The notes under the pieces: model-generated
What the model was told of the DNA's origin: nothing
The model's input: only the letters and a program-made list of their open reading frames with translations
Database searches by the model: none
Position numbers and translations under genes: made by a program
In this document: positions 27,881 through 37,090 of the stretch, in pieces
How the letters are laid out: each line of letters begins with the position of its first letter
Position numbering within the stretch: the first letter of the stretch is position 1
Source: Aeromicrobium marinum DSM 15272
GTDB lineage: Bacteria > Actinomycetota > Actinomycetes > Propionibacteriales > Nocardioidaceae
NCBI RefSeq assembly: GCF_000160775.2
Contig: NZ_CM001024.1
Coordinates: forward strand, 2,754,591 to 2,818,590
Length of the DNA stretch: 64,000 nucleotides
Direction: 5' to 3'

Positions 27881-29578
27881 TCAGGGTCGGTCCCAGACGA
27901 ACAGCGTGTAGCCGCTCCCCCGGGGCAGGAACATCGGCAGCAGGTTGCGGGCCGCGCTGCTGAACACGACGGTCGAGCCGTCGGCTGACATGTCGACCTG
28001 GATGCTCCAGTCGACGTCAGGGGGAGCGCCACCCATCCCGGTCGCCACGATGCTGACCGTCCGGGCGACGAGGTCGATGTCGAGGGGCACGTATCCGTCG
28101 ATTCCCGCCTCGTCCGCGACGCGTCCCGATCCGGCCGCACGCGTGCCGTCCGCCGAGAAGTCGGTGACGTACAGGTCGGTCACCGCCTCGGCCCCGTCCC
28201 AGGTGGCCACGTCGTCGACCTCGCCGGTGGTCAGGTCGAGGATGGCTGGTCCCGTCGAGCAGGCTGTGGCGTCGGAGGAGACGGCGAAGGAGCACCGGTG
28301 TTCACCGGGGACGACCGAGAGGCCCTCCGATCCTCGGATCCAGAGGTGCCGTCCGTCGAGGACGACCACACCGGCGTCGTGCGATACAGCGGTGGGTCGG
28401 ACTCCGTAGAACGCGCTCGGGACGATCGGAAGCCGGAAGGTCTCCCCGGTGGTCACGTCGACGGAGAGGGTCTCGTCGAAGGAGTTCCCGGACGGTCGCT
28501 CCGCTTGTGACCGGATGAGGACGGTGGTCCCGTCTCCGGACAGGTAGACATTCTCCGCTCGGCTCCGTGGTTCGGCCTGCCCCGGCCCGCGACCGATGAT
28601 CCGGACGGTGCGTGTGCTCCGCTCCCACACAAAGGCATCGACCCGACTGTTCGTGTCGCCGACGACGAGGTTCGATGCAGCGGATGTCCACGCCACGATG
28701 CCGCCATCGTCGGAGATGACTGGTGTGGTGCCGAAGTTGTGGTCCGGACCCACCCCGTTCACCCCCGGGTTGAGCAGGTCGAGGGTTCCCTCCTGACGGT
28801 CGAGAAGGTAGATGTTGCGGCCGTCGAGCGCATCGTCGGTGAAGCGCAGGTAGGACTCGAACACAATGAACCGACCATCTCCGGAGGTGGCTCCAGAGCC
28901 AGCTACCATCTCGGCGGCCACCCAACCGAGTGGGCCGAGGTCGATCTCGTCGAGACGGTAGAGGAAGGCCGCCATCTGTTCACGGAGCACCGGCGCCGAC
29001 GGGCGGAACGAGACGCGTCCGCCTGCCTCGCGATACCCGGTGGTGATGCCCGTCGAGGCCAACCAACAGATCTCGGTGCGGAACGGGTGATTGGCCGGAA
29101 GATCGATGAAGGAGCAGTCTTGGACATCGTCGGGCTCGCCGGCGTAGCGGTAGAGGAAGGCCGCCATCTGCTCACGCAGGACGGGCTGGGAACCGCGGAA
29201 CTCGACCCCGCCCGCGACCGCGTACCCCGTGGTGATGGAGGTGCTTGCCAGCCACGCGATCTCGTCGGCGAACACGTGGGCCGAGGGGACGTCGCGAAAC
29301 ACTTGCTCACCATCGCCGACGAAGTCCTCGTCGGCGTAGCGGTAGAGGAAGGCCGCCATCTGTTCGCGCAGCACCGGCGCGGACGGATCGAACCGCCAGG
29401 TGTCGTCACCATTGTCGTAGCCGGTACTGATGCCGGTGCCGCCCAACCACGCGATCTCCTCGGCGAAGACGTGGGAGTCGGGGACGTCCGTGAAGCCGGT
29501 GTCGGCCTCGGCGGCCGGGACCACGAGGACGCCGGTGGCGAGGGCGATGCTCGCGACAGCGGTGAGGCGGCGCTTCAT
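27881..29578 (-). CDS. Secreted SLH protein with propeller-like C-terminal domain
   Basis: This 565-residue protein has a signal peptide ([16 protein letters not shown], ending AAEA). Three SLH repeats occupy about 27-215. A 350-residue C-terminal region contains degenerate PD40-like blades ([46 protein letters not shown]). It is the mirror-oriented counterpart of the SLH-propeller gene at 17924, with more diverged blades. The only SLH gene on the minus strand, it lies between the broken and intact copies of beta-phosphoglucomutase. Base composition is less GC-rich than in the neighbouring paralogs. ATG start with AAGGGG upstream. Confidence 0.82.
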   Translation of the reverse strand: MKRRLTAVASIALATGVLVVPAAEADTGFTDVPDSHVFAEEIAWLGGTGISTGYDNGDDTWRFDPSAPVLREQMAAFLYRYADEDFVGDGEQVFRDVPSAHVFADEIAWLASTSITTGYAVAGGVEFRGSQPVLREQMAAFLYRYAGEPDDVQDCSFIDLPANHPFRTEICWLASTGITTGYREAGGRVSFRPSAPVLREQMAAFLYRLDEIDLGPLGWVAAEMVAGSGATSGDGRFIVFESYLRFTDDALDGRNIYLLDRQEGTLDLLNPGVNGVGPDHNFGTTPVISDDGGIVAWTSAASNLVVGDTNSRVDAFVWERSTRTVRIIGRGPGQAEPRSRAENVYLSGDGTTVLIRSQAERPSGNSFDETLSVDVTTGETFRLPIVPSAFYGVRPTAVSHDAGVVVLDGRHLWIRGSEGLSVVPGEHRCSFAVSSDATACSTGPAILDLTTGEVDDVATWDGAEAVTDLYVTDFSADGTRAAGSGRVADEAGIDGYVPLDIDLVARTVSIVATGMGGAPPDVDWSIQVDMSADGSTVVFSSAARNLLPMFLPRGSGYTLFVWDRP

Positions 29579-29684
29579 GGATCCCCTTCGAGTCAGGCTG
29601 GATGACGGTACTACTCAGGGGGTTCTCACCGCAGCGGATTCGAAGCCTCGTGCCCTCGTTCACCCGGCCGATACACCGGCGAAC

Positions 29685-29690
29685 TACCCT
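29685..29690 (+). promoter_or_regulatory. -10 box of leaderless beta-phosphoglucomutase
   Basis: TACCCT lies six bases before the GTG at 29697. No Shine-Dalgarno. Confidence 0.45.
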
Positions 29691-29696
29691 CGTGGG

Positions 29697-30410
29697 GTGG
29701 ACTGGAACCGGTACGACGCAGCTCTGTTCGACCTCGACGGTGTCGTCACGCCCACGGCGGAGGTGCACATGCACGCGTGGGCCGCGATGTTCTCGGCGTT
29801 CCTGACCGGGCGCGGGATCGTCGAGCCCTACACCGACGCCGACTACTTCACCTACGTCGACGGCAAGCCGCGGTACGACGGGGTCCGGTCGTTCCTCGCC
29901 TCGCGAGGGATCACCCTGCCCGACGGTTCGCCCGACGACGACCCGTCGGCCGAGACGGTCGCCGGCCTCGGCAACCGCAAGAACGACGTGTTCGCCCAGG
30001 TGCTGGAGACCGACGGTGTGGTCGCGTATCCCGGCTCGGTCGCGTTGATCGACGCCCTGGTCGCCCGCGGCACGCAGTTGGCCGTGGTGTCGAGCTCGCG
30101 CAACGCCCCCGCCGTGCTGGCGGCGGCCGGGCTGGCCGACCGGTTCCCCTTCGTCATGCACGGCGGTCTGGCCGAGGAGCGCGGCCTGCCGGGCAAGCCC
30201 GCTCCCGACACCTTCCTGGCCGCGGCCGCCGAGCTGGGGGTGGCGGCCGATCGCGCGGCGGTGCTCGAGGACGCCGTCTCGGGCGTGCAGGCCGGGGCCG
30301 CCGGATCGTTCGGGTTGGTCATCGGTGTCGACCGGGGGGTCGGCGCCGAGGCACTGACGGACGCCGGGGCCGACGTCGTGGTCACCGACCTGGCGGAGCT
30401 CCTGCCGTGA
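29697..30410 (+). CDS. pgmB: Beta-phosphoglucomutase-type HAD hydrolase
   Basis: This 237-residue HAD-superfamily protein has the nucleophile motif LFDLDGVVTPTAE (Asp12, Asp14) and a helical cap containing [20 protein letters not shown], typical of beta-phosphoglucomutase. It also has the motif II serine (VVSSSRNAP), GKPAPDTFLAAA and VLEDAVSGVQAGAAG. It should convert beta-glucose-1-phosphate to glucose-6-phosphate. The GTG stop/start overlap (GTGA) with the GH65 phosphorylase gene makes a two-gene operon in which the phosphorylase supplies the substrate. The start is the first GTG after a -10 box six bases upstream; longer in-frame starts read through the upstream SLH promoter. Confidence 0.88.
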   Translation: MDWNRYDAALFDLDGVVTPTAEVHMHAWAAMFSAFLTGRGIVEPYTDADYFTYVDGKPRYDGVRSFLASRGITLPDGSPDDDPSAETVAGLGNRKNDVFAQVLETDGVVAYPGSVALIDALVARGTQLAVVSSSRNAPAVLAAAGLADRFPFVMHGGLAEERGLPGKPAPDTFLAAAAELGVAADRAAVLEDAVSGVQAGAAGSFGLVIGVDRGVGAEALTDAGADVVVTDLAELLP

Positions 30411-32902
30411 CCGCCACCGAGCAGCGCGACACGACCGCCACCGACTCCACCGACCCGCTGGACCGCACCCGGTTCCCCGTCGACGAGTGGGCCCTGGTCG
30501 AGCTGCGCCCCAGCTCCGACGACCTGGGAGTCACCGAGACGCTGTTCGCCGTCGGCAACGGCTACCTGGGTCTGCGCGGCAACGTCGAGGAGGGCCGCGA
30601 CTCCCACACCCACGGCACCTTCGTCAACGGCTTCCACGAGACCTGGCCCATCCACCACGCCGAGGAGGCCTACGGGTTCGCCCGCGTGGGGCAGACCATG
30701 GTCAACGCGCCCGACGCGAAGGTCATCCGGCTGTACGTCGACGACGAGCCATTGCTGCTGCCGATCGCCGACCTGATCGACTACCGCCGGTCGATCGACT
30801 TCCGCGAGGGGGTCCTGCGGCGCGAGGTGCTGTGGCGCACGCCGGCCGGCAAGCGGGTGCGGATCCGCTCCAGCCGGATGGTGTCGTTCCACCAGCGACA
30901 CCTCGTCGTGCTGACCTTCGAGGTCACGATGCTCGACGACCATGCACCGGTGGCGATCAGCTCGCAGATCCTCAACCGCCAGGACGGCGAGGACGAGTAC
31001 CACGTGCGCGACAAGGCGATGGGGGACGGTTTCGACCCTCGCCGGGCCGAGCAGCTCAACCGGCGGGTGCTGGTCCCCCGCCACAGCATGGGGGACGCCG
31101 CCAGCGGTCGCGTCGCCCTCGGGTACCAGGCGGCCGACAGCGGCATGACCTTGGCGGTCACCGCCGACCACGTGCTCGAGACGGCGAACTCCTTCACCGA
31201 GCGGGTCCAGGTCGAGGACGACCTCGCCAAGCTGACCTACCGGGTCGACGCCGAGCCCGGCCAACCCATCACGCTCACCAAGACGGTGGCGTACCACACC
31301 TCCCGCGGGGTGCCGGTCCGCGAGCTCGTCGACCGGTGCCGTCGCACCCTCGACCGGGTGCACGCCGAGGGCCTGGAGCAGCAGTACGAGGACCAGCGCG
31401 CGTGGTTGGACGACTTCTGGGCCCGGTCCGACGTCGAGATCGAGGGCCACCCGGAGGTCCAGCAGGCGACTCGGTGGAACCTCTTCCAGATCGCCCAGGC
31501 CACGGCACGGGCGGAGGGCAACGGGTTCCCCGCCAAGGGGGTCACCGGCTCGGGCTACAGCGGCCACTACTTCTGGGACAGCGAGATCTACGTGCTGCCC
31601 TTCCTCACCTACACCGCTCCTGCCGTGGCCCGCTCCGCCCTGCGGTTCCGCTACACGCTGCTGGAGTCGGCCCGCCGCCGGGCCACGGAGCTGGCGCAGA
31701 GCGGCGCGCTGTTCGCGTGGCGCACCATCAACGGCGAGGAGGCGTCGGCCTACTACGCCGCCGGGACGGCGCAGTACCACATCGACGCCGACATCTCGTA
31801 CGCGCTGAGCCAGTACGTGCGGGCCACCGGCGACGTCGACTTCCTCTCCCGCGAGGGCATCGACGTCCTGGTCGAGACCGCCCGCATGTGGGCCGACCTG
31901 GGCTTCTGGCGCACCGACGAGGGCGGCACCTTCCACATCCACGGCGTCACCGGACCGGACGAGTACACGACGGTCGTCAACGACAACCTGTTCACCAACG
32001 TCATGGCGCGGGCCAACCTCCGCCGGGCGGCCGAGTCGGTCCGCCAGCTCGCCGAGCGCGACGGGGTCGAGTACGACCGGGTGGTCCGGCGGTTGCGCCT
32101 CGGCGCCGACGAGGTGGCCGAGTGGGAACGGGCCGCCGACGGCATGGCGATCCCGTTCGACGAGCACCTCGGGGTGCACCCGCAGGACCTGCACTTCCTC
32201 GAGCGGGAGGTCTGGGACCTGCAGAACACACCGCTGGACAAGCGGCCCCTGCTGCTGCACTACCACCCGTTGGTGATCTACCGGTTCCAGGTGCTCAAGC
32301 AGGCCGACGTCGTGCTGGCGCTGTTCCTGCAGGGCGACATGTTCACGCCCGAGCAGAAGCGGGCCGACTTCGAGTACTACGACCCGATCACCACGGGCGA
32401 CTCGACGCTCTCGGCCGTCGTGCAGTCGATCATCGCCGCCGAGGTCGGGTACGCCGACCTGGCGTACCGGTACTTCTCGTCGGCGCTGTTCGTCGACCTC
32501 GCCGACCGGCACCACAACACCACCGACGGGGTGCACGTGGCCTCGACCGGTGGCGTGTGGAGCGCGCTGGTCAACGGGTTCGGCGGGTTCCGCGACCACG
32601 GGGGCGAGTTCTCCATCGACCCCCGCCTGCCGGAGTCGTGGACGTCGCTCACCTACCGGATCACCCTGGCCGGCACGCGGGTGCGCGTGACGGTGACCCC
32701 CGACGCGGTGCAGCTGCAGGTCGAGGTCGGTGAGCGCGCCGAGCTGGTCGTGCGGGGTGAACCCGTCCTGGTGTCCGCCGGCGAGCCGGTCGACGTGGCG
32801 CTGGACGGGCAGGGTCCGCGCCTCGAGGGTGTGCCGGAGCCGGTGGCGGGTCGCCGCCGCTCCGACGGCACGGTCATCACCGCCATCGTCCCCGGAACCT
32901 GA
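30407..32902 (+). CDS. GH65 disaccharide phosphorylase
   Basis: This 831-residue glycoside hydrolase family 65 enzyme has an N-terminal beta-sandwich (TLFAVGNGYLGLRGNVEEG), a central (alpha/alpha)6 barrel with GVTGSGYSGHYFWDSEIYVL, the general-acid motif GVTGPDEYTTVVNDN (Glu519), and phosphate-binding HHNTTDGVHVASTGG. Family members phosphorolyse maltose, trehalose, kojibiose or nigerose to beta-glucose-1-phosphate plus glucose. The exact disaccharide cannot be read from the sequence. A beta-phosphoglucomutase overlaps it upstream, completing the route to glucose-6-phosphate. Cytoplasmic; GTG start. Confidence 0.9.
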   Translation: MTATEQRDTTATDSTDPLDRTRFPVDEWALVELRPSSDDLGVTETLFAVGNGYLGLRGNVEEGRDSHTHGTFVNGFHETWPIHHAEEAYGFARVGQTMVNAPDAKVIRLYVDDEPLLLPIADLIDYRRSIDFREGVLRREVLWRTPAGKRVRIRSSRMVSFHQRHLVVLTFEVTMLDDHAPVAISSQILNRQDGEDEYHVRDKAMGDGFDPRRAEQLNRRVLVPRHSMGDAASGRVALGYQAADSGMTLAVTADHVLETANSFTERVQVEDDLAKLTYRVDAEPGQPITLTKTVAYHTSRGVPVRELVDRCRRTLDRVHAEGLEQQYEDQRAWLDDFWARSDVEIEGHPEVQQATRWNLFQIAQATARAEGNGFPAKGVTGSGYSGHYFWDSEIYVLPFLTYTAPAVARSALRFRYTLLESARRRATELAQSGALFAWRTINGEEASAYYAAGTAQYHIDADISYALSQYVRATGDVDFLSREGIDVLVETARMWADLGFWRTDEGGTFHIHGVTGPDEYTTVVNDNLFTNVMARANLRRAAESVRQLAERDGVEYDRVVRRLRLGADEVAEWERAADGMAIPFDEHLGVHPQDLHFLEREVWDLQNTPLDKRPLLLHYHPLVIYRFQVLKQADVVLALFLQGDMFTPEQKRADFEYYDPITTGDSTLSAVVQSIIAAEVGYADLAYRYFSSALFVDLADRHHNTTDGVHVASTGGVWSALVNGFGGFRDHGGEFSIDPRLPESWTSLTYRITLAGTRVRVTVTPDAVQLQVEVGERAELVVRGEPVLVSAGEPVDVALDGQGPRLEGVPEPVAGRRRSDGTVITAIVPGT

Positions 32903-32906
32903 CTGG

Positions 32907-32912
32907 CAGACT
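32907..32912 (+). promoter_or_regulatory. Candidate -10 box of leaderless adenosine-deaminase-family gene
   Basis: CAGACT lies six bases before the ATG at 32919, only a few bases after the GH65 stop codon. Weaker than the TANNNT boxes elsewhere. Confidence 0.35.
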
Positions 32913-32918
32913 GGCGCG

Positions 32919-33929
32919 ATGGTCGATCCCGCCTTCATCGCCGCCCTGCCCAAGGCCGAGCTGCACGTGCACCACGTGGGCTCCGCGTCGCCGCGCATCG
33001 TGTCCGAGCTGGCCGAACGCCACGCCGGCGAGACCCCCGTGCCGGCCGATCCGGCCCGGCTGGCCGAGTACTACCGGTTCACCGACTTCGGACACTTCAT
33101 CGAGGTGTACCTGTCGGTCGTCGACCTGCTGCGCACGCCCGAGGACCTCTGGACGCTGACCCACGAGGTCGCCCGTGAGCTCTCCGCCCAGCAGGTCCGG
33201 TACGCCGAGCTGACCCTCACCCCGTACACGTCGATCGTGCGCGGCATCGCCGCCGAGGCGTACTGCGAGGCCGTCGAGGACGCCCGGCTGCGCGCCGAGG
33301 CCGACTTCGGCATCGAGCTGCGGTGGTGCTTCGACATCCCCGGCGAGTCGGGGGTCCCCGCCGCCGACGTCACGCTCGACACCGCGCTGCGGCTCCAGCC
33401 GGCCGGCCTCGTCAGCTTCGGGCTCGGCGGCCCCGAGATCGGGGTGCCCCGGCCGCAGTTCGCCCCGCACTTCGACGCCGCCCGTGCGGCCGGCCTGCGC
33501 AGCGTCCCGCACGCGGGCGAGTCCACCGGCGCCGAGACGGTGTGGGACGCCGTCCGGCACCTCGGCGCCGAGCGGATCGGCCACGGGATCGCCGCGGCCG
33601 ACGACCCGGCCCTGATGGCCCACCTCGTCGAGCACGGCATCAGCCTCGAGGTCTGCCCGACCTCGAACGTCTGCACCCGCTCGGTCGAGTCCATGGCCGA
33701 CCACCCGCTGCCCGCGCTGGTCGAGGCCGGGGTGACCGTGACGATCAACTCCGACGACCCGCCCATGTTCGCCACCACGCTGAACGAGGAGTACGCCGTG
33801 GCGGCCGACCTGCTGGGCCTCGACGCCGCGGGCGTCGCCGAGCTCGCCCGCACCGCGGTCCGCGAGTCCTTCGCGCCGGACGACACGAAGGCGCGGATCC
33901 TCGCCGAGATCGACACCCACGCGGGCTGA
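32919..33929 (+). CDS. Adenosine-deaminase-family amidohydrolase
   Basis: This 336-residue TIM-barrel deaminase has zinc-site histidines in LPKAELHVHHVGSASP, SVPHAGESTGAETVWDA (catalytic Glu with metal His), GAERIGHGIAA, CPTSNVCT and the SDDPPMF aspartates. The family deaminates adenosine, adenine or aminofutalosine. The GSASP variant of the first motif differs from classical adenosine deaminases (EGT), so the true substrate is uncertain. It follows the GH65 gene by 16 bp but appears to have its own leaderless promoter. A 31-bp tandem repeat lies after the stop. Confidence 0.82.
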   Translation: MVDPAFIAALPKAELHVHHVGSASPRIVSELAERHAGETPVPADPARLAEYYRFTDFGHFIEVYLSVVDLLRTPEDLWTLTHEVARELSAQQVRYAELTLTPYTSIVRGIAAEAYCEAVEDARLRAEADFGIELRWCFDIPGESGVPAADVTLDTALRLQPAGLVSFGLGGPEIGVPRPQFAPHFDAARAAGLRSVPHAGESTGAETVWDAVRHLGAERIGHGIAAADDPALMAHLVEHGISLEVCPTSNVCTRSVESMADHPLPALVEAGVTVTINSDDPPMFATTLNEEYAVAADLLGLDAAGVAELARTAVRESFAPDDTKARILAEIDTHAG

Positions 33930-33943
33930 CCGGTCGCCCGTCT

Positions 33944-34102
33944 CGGCGGTAGGTGGGCAACCGATCAGGCCAGCTGAAGGGTTGCTCACCCACCGCCGAC
34001 GTCGGGGAAGGGTTGCTCACCCACCGCCGACGTCGGGGAAGGGTTGCTCACCCACCGCCGACGTCGGGGAAGGGTTGCTCACCTACCGCCGCGGGCGGGG
34101 AA
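33944..34102. repeat. 31-bp tandem repeat, four copies, with an inverted copy
   Basis: Units begin at 33979, 34010, 34041 and 34072. The unit starts GGGTTGCTCACCCACCGCCG and ends ACGTCGGGGAA. The first three are identical over the read length and the fourth is degenerate (CCTACCGCCGCGGGC). An inverted half-copy at 33944-33962 pairs with 34073-34091 over 19 bases with one G-T pair. The repeats are contiguous, so this is not a CRISPR array. It lies between convergent genes and may act as a variable-length terminator. Confidence 0.9.
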
Positions 34103-34116
34103 GGGGACCGGCGTGG

Positions 34117-35724
34117 TCAGTTCCCGCTGATGGGGACGGCCGGCACCCGCACGAGCAGCACACCGGGGCGCACCTCGGCGGTGATCTCCAGCCCGTCGCC
34201 CACGGGATCACCGTCGAGCTGCATGGGGGTGTCCGACCCGGCCTTGATGTGCACCTTGGAGCCGGTGAGCCGGTCGAGCCGGTCGTTGGTGCGCTTCTGG
34301 CGGGTGACGACCCGCCAGACGATCGGGATCCACCCGAGGAACCGGCGCGGGGCGAGCACCACGACGTCGAGCATCCCGTCGTCGATGCGGGCGGCCGGCA
34401 GCAGCGGGATGCCGCCCTGCAGGAACCCGACGTTGCCGATCACCACGGTGCGGGCACGGAACTTGCGCACCTCGCCGTCGTCGACACTGATCTCGACCTT
34501 CATGCCGGGGTAGCGCAGCGCCTTGACCCCCGACACGAAGTACGCCAGCCACCCGACCCGGCTCTTCAGGTTGTCGTCGACCCCCGTCATGATCATCGCG
34601 TCCATGCCGAGCCCCGCCATCACCAGGAACGACGTCTGCACGCCGGAGTCGGTGGTGAACCGGGCCAGGTCGATCGCCTTGTCCTGGCCGCCGAACGCCA
34701 CGTCCAGCGCGTCGCGCGCGTTGAGCGGGATGCCGAGGTTGCGGGCCAGCAGGTTGCCGGTGCCGTGGGGGATGATGCCGATCGCGACCCCGGTGCGCGC
34801 GGCCTCCTCGCACACCGCTCGCACGGTGCCGTCACCTCCGGCGGCGACGATCAGGTCAGCCCCGGCCTCCAGGGCCGCGCGCGCCTGACCGTGTCCCGGG
34901 TCCTCGACCGTGGTCTCGAACCACGCGGGCTCCGGCCACCCGTGCAGCGTGGCAGCCACCCGCACGCGCGCCTTGAACTCGTCGACGTCACCGACCTTGG
35001 CCGGGTTGAGCACCACCGCGGCCCGGCGCTGTCCGGTACCGGTCAGCGTGGCCAGCGCCGACGGCACCCGGCTCTCGTCGATCGCGATCAGCAGCCACAG
35101 CCCGAGCGCCACGAAGGACCCGAACGCGAGGCCCGCCACGACGTCGGACACGTGGTGCACGCCGAGCAGCACCCGGCTGGCCGCGACGAACAGACCGACG
35201 ACCACCCACAGGGTGATCAGCAGGCGACGACGCAGCCCGCGGCCCGTGAGGATGATGGTCAGCAGGATCAGGGACGTGAACAGCAGGCCGGCGCCGGCCG
35301 CGTGGCCGGACGGGAAGGCGAGGCCACCGATCGTGGTCAGGGGCTCGTCCCACTCGGGGCGGGGCCGGTCGAACGCCTCCTTGAGCAGGTGGTTGCCGGG
35401 GACGACGACGGCCACCCCGGCCACCAGCCACCCGGCGATGCGCCGCTCCGAGCTGAGCCAGGCGATGCCCGCCATCACCACGACGACCACCATGAGGCCC
35501 GGGTAGCCGAACACCGCGGCCGCCAGGTCCGCGGCAGCGCGCACGACCGACGACGACGAGGCCAGGTCGAAGGCCCGGGCGCCGAGGTCGTCGTCGACCT
35601 CGCCGAACCCGTCGCCGAGCGCGACGGTCAGCGCGATGGCCACGAACACGACGGCCTGGGCCGCGAGCACGGCGGTCAGCACGCCGGTGCGGCTCGGCAC
35701 GGCACGACGCAGGTCGATGGACAC
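34117..35724 (-). CDS. PAP2 phosphatase-diacylglycerol kinase fusion
   Basis: This 535-residue two-domain membrane protein has an N-terminal half with about six helices and the PAP2 triad motifs [20 protein letters not shown] and [16 protein letters not shown]. The C-terminal half (about 225-535) is a soluble diacylglycerol-kinase catalytic domain: VVLNPAK, the nucleotide loop [11 protein letters not shown] and [16 protein letters not shown]. It may dephosphorylate an undecaprenyl or phosphatidate-type lipid phosphate and phosphorylate a lipid alcohol, in phospholipid or wall-lipid recycling. The GTG start has GGGAGG upstream. Divergent from serS. Confidence 0.87.
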   Translation of the reverse strand: MSIDLRRAVPSRTGVLTAVLAAQAVVFVAIALTVALGDGFGEVDDDLGARAFDLASSSSVVRAAADLAAAVFGYPGLMVVVVVMAGIAWLSSERRIAGWLVAGVAVVVPGNHLLKEAFDRPRPEWDEPLTTIGGLAFPSGHAAGAGLLFTSLILLTIILTGRGLRRRLLITLWVVVGLFVAASRVLLGVHHVSDVVAGLAFGSFVALGLWLLIAIDESRVPSALATLTGTGQRRAAVVLNPAKVGDVDEFKARVRVAATLHGWPEPAWFETTVEDPGHGQARAALEAGADLIVAAGGDGTVRAVCEEAARTGVAIGIIPHGTGNLLARNLGIPLNARDALDVAFGGQDKAIDLARFTTDSGVQTSFLVMAGLGMDAMIMTGVDDNLKSRVGWLAYFVSGVKALRYPGMKVEISVDDGEVRKFRARTVVIGNVGFLQGGIPLLPAARIDDGMLDVVVLAPRRFLGWIPIVWRVVTRQKRTNDRLDRLTGSKVHIKAGSDTPMQLDGDPVGDGLEITAEVRPGVLLVRVPAVPISGN

Positions 35725-35797
35725 AGATTCCCTCCCCGGCCGCCGGAGGACGGCAGCCGCGGGGCACCAGCGTAGTGGAGGCCGTTCGTCCGGCCGA

Positions 35798-35803
35798 TAC
35801 GCT
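35798..35803 (+). promoter_or_regulatory. -10 box of leaderless serS
   Basis: TACGCT lies six bases before the GTG at 35810, with no ribosome binding site. Confidence 0.5.
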
Positions 35804-35809
35804 GGCCGG

Positions 35810-37090
35810 GTGATCGACCCCCGCCTCGTCCGTGACGACCCCGATGCCGTCCGGGAGGCGCTGCGACGACGCGGGGAGTCGAGCGACGTGGTCGACGCCC
35901 TCATCGCCGCAGACGCCGACCGGCGTGGCTCCATCGCAGCCTTCGAGGCCGTCCGCTCCGAGCAGAAGCAGATCGGCAAGCAGGTCGCCCGCGCCACCGG
36001 CGACGAGAAGACCGCCCTGCTGGCCCGCACCAAGGAGCTCAGCGCGCGGGTCAAGGAGGCCGACGCCGAGCAGGGTGCCGCCGTCACCCGCTTCGACGAC
36101 CTGCTGCGGAGCCTGCCCAACCTGGTCGCCCCCGAGGCCCCCGAGGGCGGCGAGGACGACTTCGTGGTGCTCGACGTGGTCGGCACCCCGCGCGACTTCG
36201 AGGCGGAGGGGTTCACCCCCCGCGACCACCTCGAGCTGGGCGAGCTGCTCGGCGCCATCGACGTCGAGCGCGGCGCCAAGGTGTCGGGCTCCCGCTTCTA
36301 CTACCTCACCGGCGTCGGTGCGCGACTCGAGATCGCGCTCGTCCAGCTGGCCATGGATGCGGCGATGCGATGGGGATTCATCCCGATGATCCCGCCCGCG
36401 CTGGTGAAGCCGCGCGCCATGGAGGGCACCGGCTTCCTCGGCCAGGCCGCCGACGACGTCTACCACCTGGAGAAGGACGACCTGTACCTCGTCGGAACCT
36501 CCGAGGTGCCGCTGGCGGCGTACCACTCCGACGAGATCCTCGACCCCACGATCCTCCCGCGCCGCTACGCCGCCTTCAGCCCCTGCTTCCGCCGCGAGGC
36601 CGGCTCGCACGGTCGTGACACCCGCGGGATCTTCCGGGTGCACTGGTTCGACAAGGTGGAGATGTTCACCTACACGACCCTCGAGGACTCCTGGGACGAG
36701 CACCAGCGACTGCTCGGCTGGGAGCGGGAGTGGCTCGACCTGCTCGAGCTGCCGTACCGCGTCATCGACGTGGCCACGGGCGACCTCGGCGCGTCCGCGG
36801 TGCGCAAGTTCGACTGCGAGGCGTGGGTGCCCACCCAGGGCAAGTACCGCGAGGTCAGCTCCACCTCCAACTGCACGGAGTTCCAGGCCCGCCGGCTCGA
36901 CACCCGCATCCGCACGGAGTCCGGCACGGTCCCGGCTGCGACCCTCAACGGCACGCTCTGCGCGATGACCCGCACCATCGTGGCGCTGCTGGAGAACGGC
37001 CAGCAGGCCGACGGCACCGTGCGTCTGCCCGCGGCGCTGCACCCGTGGCTGGGTGAGGTCCTGGTGCCGATCGACGGTCCCGTCCGATGA
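35810..37090 (+). CDS. serS: Seryl-tRNA synthetase
   Basis: This 426-residue class II synthetase charges tRNA-Ser. The N-terminal coiled-coil arm spans about 1-110. The catalytic core has motif 2 ([20 protein letters not shown]) and motif 3 ([19 protein letters not shown]). The length is normal for the bacterial enzyme. The GTG start follows a -10 box by six bases, so the mRNA is probably leaderless. The stop overlaps the downstream HAD gene (ATGA). A tRNA-Ser gene lies about 5 kb downstream. Confidence 0.96.
   Translation: MIDPRLVRDDPDAVREALRRRGESSDVVDALIAADADRRGSIAAFEAVRSEQKQIGKQVARATGDEKTALLARTKELSARVKEADAEQGAAVTRFDDLLRSLPNLVAPEAPEGGEDDFVVLDVVGTPRDFEAEGFTPRDHLELGELLGAIDVERGAKVSGSRFYYLTGVGARLEIALVQLAMDAAMRWGFIPMIPPALVKPRAMEGTGFLGQAADDVYHLEKDDLYLVGTSEVPLAAYHSDEILDPTILPRRYAAFSPCFRREAGSHGRDTRGIFRVHWFDKVEMFTYTTLEDSWDEHQRLLGWEREWLDLLELPYRVIDVATGDLGASAVRKFDCEAWVPTQGKYREVSSTSNCTEFQARRLDTRIRTESGTVPAATLNGTLCAMTRTIVALLENGQQADGTVRLPAALHPWLGEVLVPIDGPVR

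Noticed and set aside
27667..27963. A functional small gene starting [10 protein letters not shown]
   Set aside because: Only the first 50 codons match beta-phosphoglucomutase and the nucleophile motif is missing. The rest is unrelated read-through, so it was called a pseudogene fragment.
10962..29578. Prophage or integrative element explaining the SLH island
   Set aside because: No integrase, transposase, phage structural gene, att-like repeat or adjacent tRNA is visible. Local recombination explains the duplications better.
33979..34102. CRISPR array
   Set aside because: The 31-bp units are directly adjacent with no spacers, and no cas gene is present.
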